In this document: piece after piece, positions 43,164 through 51,185 of the stretch
Layout of the letters: every line of letters begins with the position of its first letter
How positions within the stretch are numbered: the first letter of the stretch is position 1
Assembly (NCBI GenBank): GCA_035494735.1
Contig: DATJGS010000037.1
Coordinates: 1-64,000, forward strand
Reading direction: 5' to 3'
From: DATJGS01 sp035494735
GTDB lineage: Bacteria > Eisenbacteria > RBG-16-71-46
Length of the DNA stretch: 64,000 nt
Translations under genes and position numbers: made by a program
Notes under the pieces: model-generated
Seen by the model: only the letters and a program-made list of their open reading frames with translations
What the model was told of the DNA's origin: nothing
Databases searched by the model: none

Positions 43164-44303
43164 ATGATCGAGATCGACTTCGTTGCCGAGGCGCGGTGGG
43201 TGCGGGAGGTGATTGCGCCCTACCGAACGTTGCGCGAGTTGCGGGCGGCGGGGGTGTGGACGGAGGTCGAGCGGCGTGTTGGGGCGGTGCTGGCGACGGT
43301 GCGGCGGCACGACGGCGGGGCGACGGCCGCTGGCGACCCATCGCGAGTGCGCGCGGTGCATTGGAACATCGAGCACGGCAACTGGTACGAGCAGGTCGAG
43401 CGCGCGTTGCTCGAAGACGAGGCGCTGCGCGGCGCCGATGTGCTGATGTTCAACGAGATCGACTTCGGCATGGCGCGCGCGGGCAATCGCGACGTGACGC
43501 GCGATCTGGCGGCCGCACTCGGTCGGCACGCGGTTTGGGCGCCCTTGTTCATCGAGACGACGCTCGGCCGCGACGACGATCCACGCATGGCCGCCGGCCG
43601 TGAGAACCGCGAGTCGCTGTTCGGGCTCGCCATCCTGTCGCGCTGGCCGATCGGCGACGTGCGCGTGATCGAGTTGCCGAGCCCCGAGGCCATCCAGTTC
43701 GATCTCGAGCGCATGCTCGGGCGGCACATCGCGCTCGTCGCCACGATCGAGCGCCCGGGAGCGCCGTTCGTCGCGGTGAGCGTGCACCTGGAAGTCCACC
43801 GCACGCGCGCGCATCGCGCGGCCCAGGTGCGCGTGCTGGGCGAGGCGTTGCGCGGCGAGACGCGGCCCGTGCTGCTGGCCGGCGACTTCAACTCGCACAC
43901 GTTCGATCGCGGCGTGCCGCTGGCGACGCTGCGCGGCGCGGCGGCGCTGCTGCTCACGCCGGGCCCGGCGCTCGCGCGGCGCCTGCGCTGGCCGGACCGC
44001 GGCACGAACCACGAGACGTTGTTCGACGAGCTGCGTGCGGCACGCTTCGAGTGGGAGCGCTTCGTGGACCACGAGCCGACGCTCGATCTGCGCTTCGATC
44101 GCATCGACGAGGCGCGCACGCTGCCTGCGCCCTTGCGCGGGGCCGGCGAGCGCGTGCTGCGCTGGGCGGAGTCGCGCGCCCGGCTGCGGCTCGATTGGTT
44201 CGCGGGGCGCGGCTGGTCATCGGGCGCTGGGCGCACCGTGCCCGGCCTCAACGGTCCGGGCCGCGCGTCGGATCACGCGCCGATCGTCGCCGAGTTCGCT
44301 TGA
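43164..44303 (+). CDS. Endonuclease/exonuclease/phosphatase-family hydrolase
   Basis: 379 aa, no signal peptide. EEP-fold motifs in order: VHWNIEHGNW (N-E pair), DVLMFNEIDFGMAR (metal-binding Glu), FGLAILSRWPI, SVHLEVH, LLAGDFNSHTF (GDxN), and the final ASDHAPIVAEF (SDH). This is the full catalytic set for a Mg-dependent phosphodiesterase or phosphatase. The substrate can be DNA, inositol phosphate or sphingomyelin-like lipid and is not decided here. ATG 43164 lies just after a -10-like hexamer. Its end is 10 nt from the convergent anti-sigma gene. Confidence 0.88.
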   Translation: MIEIDFVAEARWVREVIAPYRTLRELRAAGVWTEVERRVGAVLATVRRHDGGATAAGDPSRVRAVHWNIEHGNWYEQVERALLEDEALRGADVLMFNEIDFGMARAGNRDVTRDLAAALGRHAVWAPLFIETTLGRDDDPRMAAGRENRESLFGLAILSRWPIGDVRVIELPSPEAIQFDLERMLGRHIALVATIERPGAPFVAVSVHLEVHRTRAHRAAQVRVLGEALRGETRPVLLAGDFNSHTFDRGVPLATLRGAAALLLTPGPALARRLRWPDRGTNHETLFDELRAARFEWERFVDHEPTLDLRFDRIDEARTLPAPLRGAGERVLRWAESRARLRLDWFAGRGWSSGAGRTVPGLNGPGRASDHAPIVAEFA

Positions 44304-44312
44304 GTCGCGCGC

Positions 44313-46364
44313 TCAGCGCGCGTGCGTCGAGTCGGGTTTGAGCGCGATCTCGAGTTCCGCGGTCTTGGGACCGAGGCTCACGACTTCGCCCCACGCCACG
44401 TAACCGGGCGCGGCGACACGCACGAGTCGGTCCCCGGCGGCGGCGGTGATGCAGAAACGTCCCTGCCGGTCCGTGACCACGCCGACGCCGAGTTCGTGCA
44501 GGATCACGCGCGCGCCGGCGATCGGCTGGCCCGACGAGGAACGCACGACGCCGCACAGGAGCGCGAGGCCGTTGCCGGGCGGCGGATCGGGCGCCTGCTT
44601 GACCGCCGCACCCGGCGCGTTGCGTGGCTCGACCACCACGCGCCGCGCTGGGAGTTGATCGAGATCGGACGCCGCGGGACCGGCCGGCGTGACCTGCGCG
44701 GCCTTGTTCGTGCTCGTGCGCGCGTTCGAGCGGCCGGCCGACAACAGCGCACGCGCGGCGGGGCTCGCGCTCGACCTCGGCGCGCTCTCGTCGCGCGTCG
44801 CGCCGCTCGTGGCGTTCGGTTCGTTCGCCGGCGTCGCCGCGTCCGGCGTCTGAGTGTCGCCGGCGGCCGGCAACGGCGCGTCCGACTTGGCCGGCGCGGG
44901 CGGAGTCGACACGACGGGCGTCACGCCGGAATCGAGGGGGGCGCGGGCATGAGGCGCTGGCGCCGGCGTGATCGACGCGGCGTCGATTCCCGTATTGCCG
45001 ACTCGGTGCGGCGCGAGGTGGAGCAACACGAGCACCGCGCACACGATCGTGAGCAGCGCCGCGGCGGCCGCAAGCCAGGCCGCACCCGCGCTCCGCGGCG
45101 GCTTGGGCGGCGTGATCGCGACGAAGCGTTCGCGCGCGCGCGACAGCGGCGGGACGGGCTGCAGCGTCGCTGCGCCCGGCGCGCTGCGTCGCGCGGCGGG
45201 CGGAGTGACCGCGGGCACCGCGCGGGCCGGCGCGACCGGGGCGGGCGGGGCAGCGGCTGCGGCGGAGACAACCGGTGCGTCCGCAGCGACCGGCGAACGC
45301 GGAGCGGGCGACGCCGCCGGCAGGTCGCGCGCGTGCAGCGTTGGCGGGAGACCGAGCGCGTCCGCGGGCTCGAGCCAGGGTGGCTCGTTCTCCGCGGCAG
45401 GCGACGGCACGACTTCCGCCGCACGAGGCGGCGTGGCGGCCGGCGCGGCCGTTGGCGCCGGTGCGACGGGCGCCGGTGCGATGGGCGCCGCCGATGCGGG
45501 CGGCGGTGCCGCCGCCGCCTCCGCGGCTTCCGCCTGCGCCGCGCGGATCTCGCGCAGTCGCGCTTCGGCCTCGGCGATCTGACGGGTGGCGAGCGCGGCG
45601 CGCTCCTCGGCCTCGACGCGCGCGCGCATCGCCGCGGCGGCGCGCTCTTCGGCTTCCGCGAACGCGGCGGCGGCCGTCGCCGCGCGCGCTTCGGCGTCGG
45701 CGCGAGCCCGCGCTTCCGCCTGAGCACGCTCGAGCGCTTCGGCTTCGGCCTGGGCGTGCGTTTCGACTTCGGCCTGCGCGCGAGCCTGCGCCTCGGCCTC
45801 GGCGCGCAGCGTGGCTTCCGCGCGCACGCGCGCTTCGGCGGCGGCGGTGGATTCCATCGCGGCGGTCGTGAACTCGGACAGATCGTCGTGCGGCTCGTTC
45901 GATTGGGTGCGCGCTCGCTCGAACAGCGCGGCGGCCTCGCGAATGCCCTTCTCCTCGCGCTCGGTCGCCTCCTGCTCGCGGCGGGCCCGCGCATCGCTGT
46001 CCTCACGTTCGCGCTCGGCGCGCTGCGCCTCGAGCGCCCGGGCGCGCGCCTCCGTCTGCTCGGCGCGCAGGCGCTCGCGCTCGTTCTCGTGCTCGGCCTC
46101 GAGCGTGGCGAGACGCACCGAGTTGCGTGCGGCGCGCTTCGGGTCGATGGCGGTCTCGACCTCGACGAGCAGCGCGTCGAACCACATCATCCCCGGCGCG
46201 TCGAGCAGCGCGTGGGCGAGCGCGCGATCCTGCGCGGCCAGCACGTCCATCTCGTGACGGCAGTCCTCGCAGTCCTGGAGATGTCGGTTCGCGAGCGCCA
46301 GGGCCCGGCCGATCACGGCGCCGTCGAGTTGCGCGGAGAGCTGCTGCGCGGTGAGGTGCGTCAC
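44313..46364 (-). CDS. Large anti-sigma-like protein with coiled coil, one TM helix and CarboxypepD_reg-like end
   Basis: 683 aa. The N-terminus has the anti-sigma zinc motif HLQDCEDC (His28, Cys32, Cys35) followed by helices. Residues about 80-280 are an extreme Ala/Glu/Arg coiled coil, then a Pro/Ala-rich linker. One hydrophobic helix lies near 425-450. A second long Pro/Ala stretch precedes a C-terminal carboxypeptidase-regulatory-like beta domain (CGVVRSSSGQPIAGARVILHELGVGVVTDRQGRF). It overlaps the ECF sigma gene by 4 nt, so it probably holds that sigma and signals through the membrane. The coiled coil between zinc domain and membrane is much longer than in normal anti-sigmas (usually under 250 aa in total). 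Confidence 0.82.
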   Translation of the reverse strand: MTHLTAQQLSAQLDGAVIGRALALANRHLQDCEDCRHEMDVLAAQDRALAHALLDAPGMMWFDALLVEVETAIDPKRAARNSVRLATLEAEHENERERLRAEQTEARARALEAQRAEREREDSDARARREQEATEREEKGIREAAALFERARTQSNEPHDDLSEFTTAAMESTAAAEARVRAEATLRAEAEAQARAQAEVETHAQAEAEALERAQAEARARADAEARAATAAAAFAEAEERAAAAMRARVEAEERAALATRQIAEAEARLREIRAAQAEAAEAAAAPPPASAAPIAPAPVAPAPTAAPAATPPRAAEVVPSPAAENEPPWLEPADALGLPPTLHARDLPAASPAPRSPVAADAPVVSAAAAAPPAPVAPARAVPAVTPPAARRSAPGAATLQPVPPLSRARERFVAITPPKPPRSAGAAWLAAAAALLTIVCAVLVLLHLAPHRVGNTGIDAASITPAPAPHARAPLDSGVTPVVSTPPAPAKSDAPLPAAGDTQTPDAATPANEPNATSGATRDESAPRSSASPAARALLSAGRSNARTSTNKAAQVTPAGPAASDLDQLPARRVVVEPRNAPGAAVKQAPDPPPGNGLALLCGVVRSSSGQPIAGARVILHELGVGVVTDRQGRFCITAAAGDRLVRVAAPGYVAWGEVVSLGPKTAELEIALKPDSTHAR

Positions 46365-46897
46365 GCGCCCCCCGGCAGTTTCGCGGCGCGCGAACGCACC
46401 TGCTCACGCGCGGTCGTCAACCGCGACATGGCGGTGCGCGTCGGTACTTCGAGCACGGTCGACAGATCTTCGTACGTCAGGTGCTGGATGAGGCGCAGAG
46501 CGAGAATCACCTGGTCGTCGATGCCCAGCTCGGCGTAGGCCATGACCGTGGCGCGCTCGCGCGGGCTCGCGGAAGCGTGGCCCAGCCCGCGCCCATCGGT
46601 GCGGCGCTTGCGGAAATTGCTGGACAGGTTGCGGACGGAACGCACGAGCCAGGGATAGATCGGGCGGCTGACGGGCAGGCTCTTGAGATTCTTCCAGGCC
46701 AGCACGAACGCGTCGCGCGCGAGCACGCGCGCGTCGTTTTCGTTGCGCGTGAGCGCGTACGCGAGCCGATAGAGCGGGAAGCGGTAGTGGGCGACGAGTT
46801 CGAGGAATGCGTCGCAATCGCCCTGCTGCGCGGAGAGCAGCAGACCGGCTTCTTGGCCGGCCTCCATCCAGAGGCCGGGATCAGGGGATGCAGCCAC
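46361..46897 (-). CDS. ECF-type RNA polymerase sigma factor
   Basis: 178 aa. Region 2 is visible as DAFLELVAHYRFPLYRLAYALTRNENDARVLARDAFVLAWKNL with its DNA-melting FVLAW part. Region 4 reads VILALRLIQHLTYEDLSTVLEVPTRTAMSRLTTAREQVRSR, the usual helix-turn-helix. The motif is slightly degenerate (DARVLARDAF for the usual DAEDLVQEVF). ATG 46897 is used. It is coupled to its large anti-sigma-like neighbour. Targets unknown; a short palindrome lies upstream. Confidence 0.92.
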   Translation of the reverse strand: MAASPDPGLWMEAGQEAGLLLSAQQGDCDAFLELVAHYRFPLYRLAYALTRNENDARVLARDAFVLAWKNLKSLPVSRPIYPWLVRSVRNLSSNFRKRRTDGRGLGHASASPRERATVMAYAELGIDDQVILALRLIQHLTYEDLSTVLEVPTRTAMSRLTTAREQVRSRAAKLPGGA

Positions 46898-46919
46898 GCC
46901 GCGATCCTTTCGGGACTCT

Positions 46920-46939
46920 CGATGCCGTCACTGGCATCG
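46920..46939. promoter_or_regulatory. Palindrome upstream of the ECF sigma gene
   Basis: CGATGCC-GTCACT-GGCATCG, perfect 7-bp arms, 23 nt before the sigma start. It could be an operator or a leader hairpin. Low certainty. Confidence 0.3.
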
Positions 46940-47136
46940 ATTCGGACTCCCGGCCTCGCCGCGGGCGGCGAACGAAGTCGAGGGCATCGCGGACGACCGG
47001 ACCGGTCCGTCCCAAGGACCGACGCCACACCGAGTCCCGGCTCTCGAGCGCCACGTCGCTTGATCGGGCCGCGCGTCCATGCGCTAATCACGACCGTCAC
47101 AAGACTCGGAACGTCGCCTCGCACCGGAATTCGGAC

Positions 47137-48390
47137 ATGACTACCCCCGCCCGCAATAGCATGGCAGTTATCGGCGCAGGGCCGATCGGCCTTGAGGCCG
47201 CTTCCCTGGCCCTCGAACGCGGTTTCGACGTCCACGTCTTCGAGCGCGGGGAGGTCGGCGCGCACCCCCTGGCCTGGGGCCACGTCCGGCTCTTCACGCC
47301 GTGGCGCATGGACATCGGGCCGTCTGCCCGGCGCCGCCTCGAAGCCTCCGGCTGGACCGCCCCGGACCCTGAGGCCTTCCCCACCGGAGCCGAATTGGCG
47401 GACGGCTGGCTGCGCCCGCTGGCCAAGCTGCCGGAACTCGCGGAGCGCGTGCACCCGCGCTCGCAGGTCGTCCACATCGCGCGGCGCGGCACGTTGAAGG
47501 GCGACATGCTGAAGCCCGACGAGCGCCGCGCGGAGCCGTTCCGCCTGCTCGTGCGCGACGCGGGCGGGCGCGAGAACTTCCTGCACGCGTACGCCGTGCT
47601 CGACGCCTCGGGCGTGTACGGGCAACCGAACTGGGCCGGCGACGGCGGGATTCCGGCGCGCGGCGAGCTGCACCTGGCCCCGCAGATGAGCTATCACGTC
47701 GACGACGTGCTGGGCCTGCGGCGTGGGCGCTACGCCGGCAAGCGCACGCTGGTGCTCGGCGGCGGCGCGAGCGCGGCCACCGTGCTGCTCGATCTCGCGA
47801 CGCTCGCCGAGCAGGTTCCGGGCACGTCCGCGGCGTGGGCCACGCGGCGCGAGGCCGACACGTTGCTCGCGGCGATCCCGAACGATCCGCTGCCCGGGCG
47901 CCGCGAGCTGTACGAACGCGCGCGCGCGTTCGCGACGGGCGCGAATCCGGCGATCGCGCACGTCGGCGGCGTGGTCGTGGACGGCATCGAGTTCAACTCG
48001 GCGACGCATCGCTATCGCGCCATCCTGCGACCAGTGCACGAGACGTCGGAGCTGGCCACGTCGAAGGTCGAGGAGGTGGATCACATCATCGTGTGCACCG
48101 GCTTCGGCCCCGACGACTCGATCTACCGCGAGCTGCAGGTGCACGAGTGCTACGCGTCGCGCGGGCCGATGAACCTGTCCGCGGCGCTGCTCGGCGCGGA
48201 TGCCGGCGATTGCCTGACCACACCGGCGTTCGGCGCCGACGTCCTCGCGAATCCCGAACCGGACTTCTACATCGTCGGCAACAAGTCGTATGGTCGGTAC
48301 AACCACTTCCTGCTGGAGACCGGTTTCCGCCAGGTGGAGGACGTCATCGAGAAGCTCTCGGTCCAAGTGCCGCGCCTCGCCACGGCGTGA
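47137..48390 (+). CDS. FAD/NAD(P)-dependent flavoprotein
   Basis: 417 aa with two Rossmann motifs: AVIGAGPIGLEAASLALERG near residue 10 (FAD) and LVLGGGASAATVLLDLA near 210 (NADPH). WRMDIGPSARRRLEASGW, VLDASGVYGQPNWAG and VDHIIVCTGFGPDD resemble flavin monooxygenase-like or trimethylamine-monooxygenase-like enzymes. Start ATG 47137, with ATG 47161 possible; neither has a strong ribosome site. It lies 7 nt before the molybdoenzyme gene, so it probably belongs to the same sulfur- or nitrogen-oxidising unit. Confidence 0.82.
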   Translation: MTTPARNSMAVIGAGPIGLEAASLALERGFDVHVFERGEVGAHPLAWGHVRLFTPWRMDIGPSARRRLEASGWTAPDPEAFPTGAELADGWLRPLAKLPELAERVHPRSQVVHIARRGTLKGDMLKPDERRAEPFRLLVRDAGGRENFLHAYAVLDASGVYGQPNWAGDGGIPARGELHLAPQMSYHVDDVLGLRRGRYAGKRTLVLGGGASAATVLLDLATLAEQVPGTSAAWATRREADTLLAAIPNDPLPGRRELYERARAFATGANPAIAHVGGVVVDGIEFNSATHRYRAILRPVHETSELATSKVEEVDHIIVCTGFGPDDSIYRELQVHECYASRGPMNLSAALLGADAGDCLTTPAFGADVLANPEPDFYIVGNKSYGRYNHFLLETGFRQVEDVIEKLSVQVPRLATA

Positions 48391-48397
48391 ACGCGCG

Positions 48398-49570
48398 ATG
48401 AGCGGTTCCTCGCTCCCGCGGCGGCGCTTCCTCGGAACGCTCGGTCTCGGCGCCGCCGCGCTCGCCGTGGGCTCGCTGCCGCGGGTCGCGCGCCGAGCGC
48501 TCGCGGCGGTCGCGGACACGACGCCGAGCGACTTCATCGTACGCAACGACTGGCCCGAGCACCTGGAGACCACCGTCGAGGCGCTCGGGCGCACGTGGAT
48601 CACGCCGAACGAGCGGTTCTTCGTGCGCAGCCACTTCCCCGTACCTGAGGCGGGCGCCACGCCGTGGCACCTCGAGGTCACGGGCCGCGTGAAGACGCCG
48701 CTGTCGCTGAGCCTCGCGCAGCTGCAGGCGATCGGCTCGAGCGACATGGCGTGCGTGCTCGAGTGCGCGGGCAACGGTCGCGCGCGCTACGCGCTGACCA
48801 ACACGTCGGGCACGCAGTGGGATCTGGGCGCCGTCGGCAACGCGCGCTGGACGGGCCTGCGCCTCGACACGCTGCTCGATCGCGCGGGGCTCGAGAGCGA
48901 CGCGGCGCACGTGTGGTTCGAGTGTGCGGACTCGGCGCCGTTCGGCGACGCGCCGCCGTTCCTGCGCAGCATTCCGCTGAGCAAGATGGCCGACGACGTG
49001 ATGCTGGCGTGGCGCATGAACGGCTTCCCCATCCCGCGCCGCCACGGCGGGCCGGTGCGCGCGATCGTGCCCGGCTGGTACGGCATGGCGTCCGCCAAGT
49101 GGGTGACGAAGGTGCGCGTCGAGACCGCGCCGTCCGACAACCACTTCATGGCGCGCGGCTATCGCTACAACTTCCCGGGCGACGATCCGGCGGCGGCGCC
49201 GCCCGTCGAGGAGTTGCGCGTCAAGTCGCTGATCACGCGCCCGCTCGACGGCAGCACGATCGATCCGGGCGACACCGGCAAGATCCGGCTGCAGGGCTTC
49301 GCGTGGGCCGCGAAGGGCGTGCGCCTCGTCGAAGTGACGACCGACGGCGGCAAGACGTGGCGCCCGGCCGGCTTCATGGGTGACTCCGAGCCGCACTCGT
49401 GGCGGCTGTGGGCCACCGAAGAGCCGCTCGCCCCGGGACAGACGCTCGTGATTCGCGCGCGCGCCACCGACGCCGCCGGCAACGTGCAGCCGGTCGACGC
49501 GAAACCCAACGCCGGCGGCTACGGCAACAACTCGATCCACGAGGTGACGGTCCATGGCGCTCAGGGCTGA
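48398..49570 (+). CDS. Sulfite dehydrogenase-like molybdenum oxidoreductase (SorA type)
   Basis: 390 aa with a twin-arginine signal (PRRRFLGTLGLGAAALAVG). The molybdopterin domain has the Mo-ligand cysteine Cys123 in VLECAGNGR, then FECADS, MNGFPIPRRHGGPVRAIVPGWYGMASAKWV and a C-terminal Ig-like dimerisation domain with VEVTTDGGKTW. This is the sulfite oxidase family, exported to the periplasm. The next gene, overlapping by 17 nt, encodes a c-type cytochrome lipoprotein, giving a SorAB-like pair that oxidises sulfite. Depends on MoaA-made cofactor. Confidence 0.92.
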   Translation: MSGSSLPRRRFLGTLGLGAAALAVGSLPRVARRALAAVADTTPSDFIVRNDWPEHLETTVEALGRTWITPNERFFVRSHFPVPEAGATPWHLEVTGRVKTPLSLSLAQLQAIGSSDMACVLECAGNGRARYALTNTSGTQWDLGAVGNARWTGLRLDTLLDRAGLESDAAHVWFECADSAPFGDAPPFLRSIPLSKMADDVMLAWRMNGFPIPRRHGGPVRAIVPGWYGMASAKWVTKVRVETAPSDNHFMARGYRYNFPGDDPAAAPPVEELRVKSLITRPLDGSTIDPGDTGKIRLQGFAWAAKGVRLVEVTTDGGKTWRPAGFMGDSEPHSWRLWATEEPLAPGQTLVIRARATDAAGNVQPVDAKPNAGGYGNNSIHEVTVHGAQG

Positions 49571-50126
49571 CGTGCGCGGGCGGCGCGCGCTGACGCCGCG
49601 AAGCGTACGCGGCACGCGCCTCGCGTTCGCCGCGCGCCTCGCGCTCGGCGTGCTGATGGCCGTGGCGCTCGGCTCATGCGCGGGCACCGGGCCGAAAGCG
49701 CCGAGCGCGACCCCACCCGCGGGCGGCGCGCCGTCCACGACTCCGGCGCAGGGTCAGCCCGCGCCGGGCACGACGCCGACGCCTGGCGCAACGACCGAGA
49801 CCGCGCGCCCCGTGGCCAGCGCGGCCGTACGCGCGCGCGCCGCGCCCATGGCCAAGGCCGCGTCCGCGATGCTGCCGGCCGGGCCGGGGCACGACATCGC
49901 CGCGCGCTCGTGCGCTCTGTGTCACTCGGCCATGCTGTTCCAGCAGCAGGCCAAGGACTCGACGTCGTGGGAGAAGACGCTCGCGCTCATGGAGAAGTGG
50001 GGCGCACCGGTATCGCCCGCCGAGCACGACACGCTGCGCGGCTACCTGGTCGGGAGTTTCGGTCCGCGCCCGCTCACCAGCGATTCGAGCGCTGCCACTC
50101 CACCGCCAGCGCCGCGAAATCGTTGA
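49554..50126 (+). CDS. c-type cytochrome lipoprotein (SorB-like)
   Basis: 190 aa. The N-terminus is a lipoprotein signal with lipobox LGSC (Cys42). A long Pro/Ala/Thr-rich linker follows, then one heme site CALCH at 120-124. A C-terminal helix pair (KDSTSWEKTLALMEKWGA) is typical of small monoheme cytochromes, and no distal Met is certain. It overlaps the molybdoenzyme gene and should take its electrons. The 3' end runs 53 nt into a convergent gene. Confidence 0.85.
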   Translation: MALRADVRGRRALTPRSVRGTRLAFAARLALGVLMAVALGSCAGTGPKAPSATPPAGGAPSTTPAQGQPAPGTTPTPGATTETARPVASAAVRARAAPMAKAASAMLPAGPGHDIAARSCALCHSAMLFQQQAKDSTSWEKTLALMEKWGAPVSPAEHDTLRGYLVGSFGPRPLTSDSSAATPPPAPRNR

Positions 50127-50697
50127 ACGTCAGCTCCGCCTGCTCGAGTTTGGAGCGGCGGCACAACATGGGGAGCAGCTCGCCGAACTCGGCGTAGCGC
50201 CGCGCGATCTCCGCACCTCCCGGGATCAGCGAGCGCCGCGACGACGTCGCGTTGCTCAGCCAGTCACGCACTGAGCGGATAGCCTGCGCCGGCTCGCCGG
50301 CGTGCGCCTCGATGTCCTGACCCGCGATGTCCGAGCAGAAGCGTTGATAGCGGTGTCTCTCCCGATCGAGGATGAGGCAGATCTTCTCGTGCTGGTGGCC
50401 CTTGCCGTACCGCTTCGCACCGAGGAACACGCCCAACTCGAGCGGCATGTTGAAGCGCGGCAGGCCCGTCTTCGCATCGAGGTCGGTGCGCGAGATGTCG
50501 TGCACACCGTAACGGCAATCCCCGATCAGCTCGTAGATCTTCTCGAGCCGCGCCTGGCTGCCGTCCGCGGACTCCCAGCTGCAGCGCGCGACGAAGCCGC
50601 AGTCGAACACCGCGAACACGATGGCCCGGAACAGCGGCCGGTAGCCGCGGTCGAACGGGGCGTTGAGAAAGACCGAGCGCGAGTAGAGGGCGGCCAT
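50074..50697 (-). CDS. TIR/deoxyribosyltransferase-like protein, candidate effector
   Basis: 207 aa, cytosolic. SVFLNAPFDRGYRPLFRAIVFAVFDCG opens a Rossmann-like fold. ELIGDCRYGVHDISR and FNMPLELGVFLGAKRYG follow; the PLELG glutamate matches the catalytic Glu place in nucleoside 2-deoxyribosyltransferases and TIR NADases. KICLILDRERHRYQRFCSDIAGQDIEAH is a conserved block I remember in proteins annotated only as hypothetical. It is preceded by a 60-aa gene 24 nt upstream. A nucleotide- or NAD-cleaving effector is plausible, not shown. Confidence 0.7.
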   Translation of the reverse strand: MAALYSRSVFLNAPFDRGYRPLFRAIVFAVFDCGFVARCSWESADGSQARLEKIYELIGDCRYGVHDISRTDLDAKTGLPRFNMPLELGVFLGAKRYGKGHQHEKICLILDRERHRYQRFCSDIAGQDIEAHAGEPAQAIRSVRDWLSNATSSRRSLIPGGAEIARRYAEFGELLPMLCRRSKLEQAELTFNDFAALAVEWQRSNRW

Positions 50698-50721
50698 GGC
50701 GCGAACGGCGGATCCGACGCG

Positions 50722-50904
50722 CTACTTCTTCTTGCCGCTCGTGGCGCGCGTGCCGCGCACGCCCTTGCCCTCGCCGCCGTCGCTCTTGCCGGCGACATGA
50801 GTCTTGCCGGTGCGCTCGCGCTGGACTTCGCGAATCAACGCGCGCGCCTCTTCGAGCGTGATCGTGCCGGTGGCGGCAGGGTTGAGAATGCGACGCTTGG
50901 TCAC
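50722..50904 (-). CDS. Small Lys/Gly-rich protein upstream of TIR-like gene
   Basis: 60 aa. An N-terminal segment MTKRRILNPAATGTITLEEARALI has one predicted helix (TLEEARALIREVQRER), then a basic Gly/Lys tail ending GKKK. No signal peptide. It lies 24 nt before the 207-aa gene and shares its strand, so it may be its antidote, adaptor or nucleic-acid-binding partner. Family not recognised. Confidence 0.55.
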   Translation of the reverse strand: MTKRRILNPAATGTITLEEARALIREVQRERTGKTHVAGKSDGGEGKGVRGTRATSGKKK

Positions 50905-51185
50905 GTGGGATGGAACTCCGGCCGGCCGAACGGGGAGCGGCGAACGCCAAAAACCTACACCCGGGCGCGGCGCGTCGCCAACCGGCCCTCGTGCGCGGCG
51001 AATGCTTCGTTCAGCTCAGGCTAGCGACGAATCCACCAGAGCAGATCGATGAGCATGACCACAAGGCCGATGTCCACGGTCCACCTCCCCGACAGCGAGG
51101 GCGGCGCGCATCCTGCGCGGTCAACCGTACGGATCGGCCGCCCGTGGGTTGGCTGCGCGGGCGGGGGAAGCGCCTACCTGTCGCT

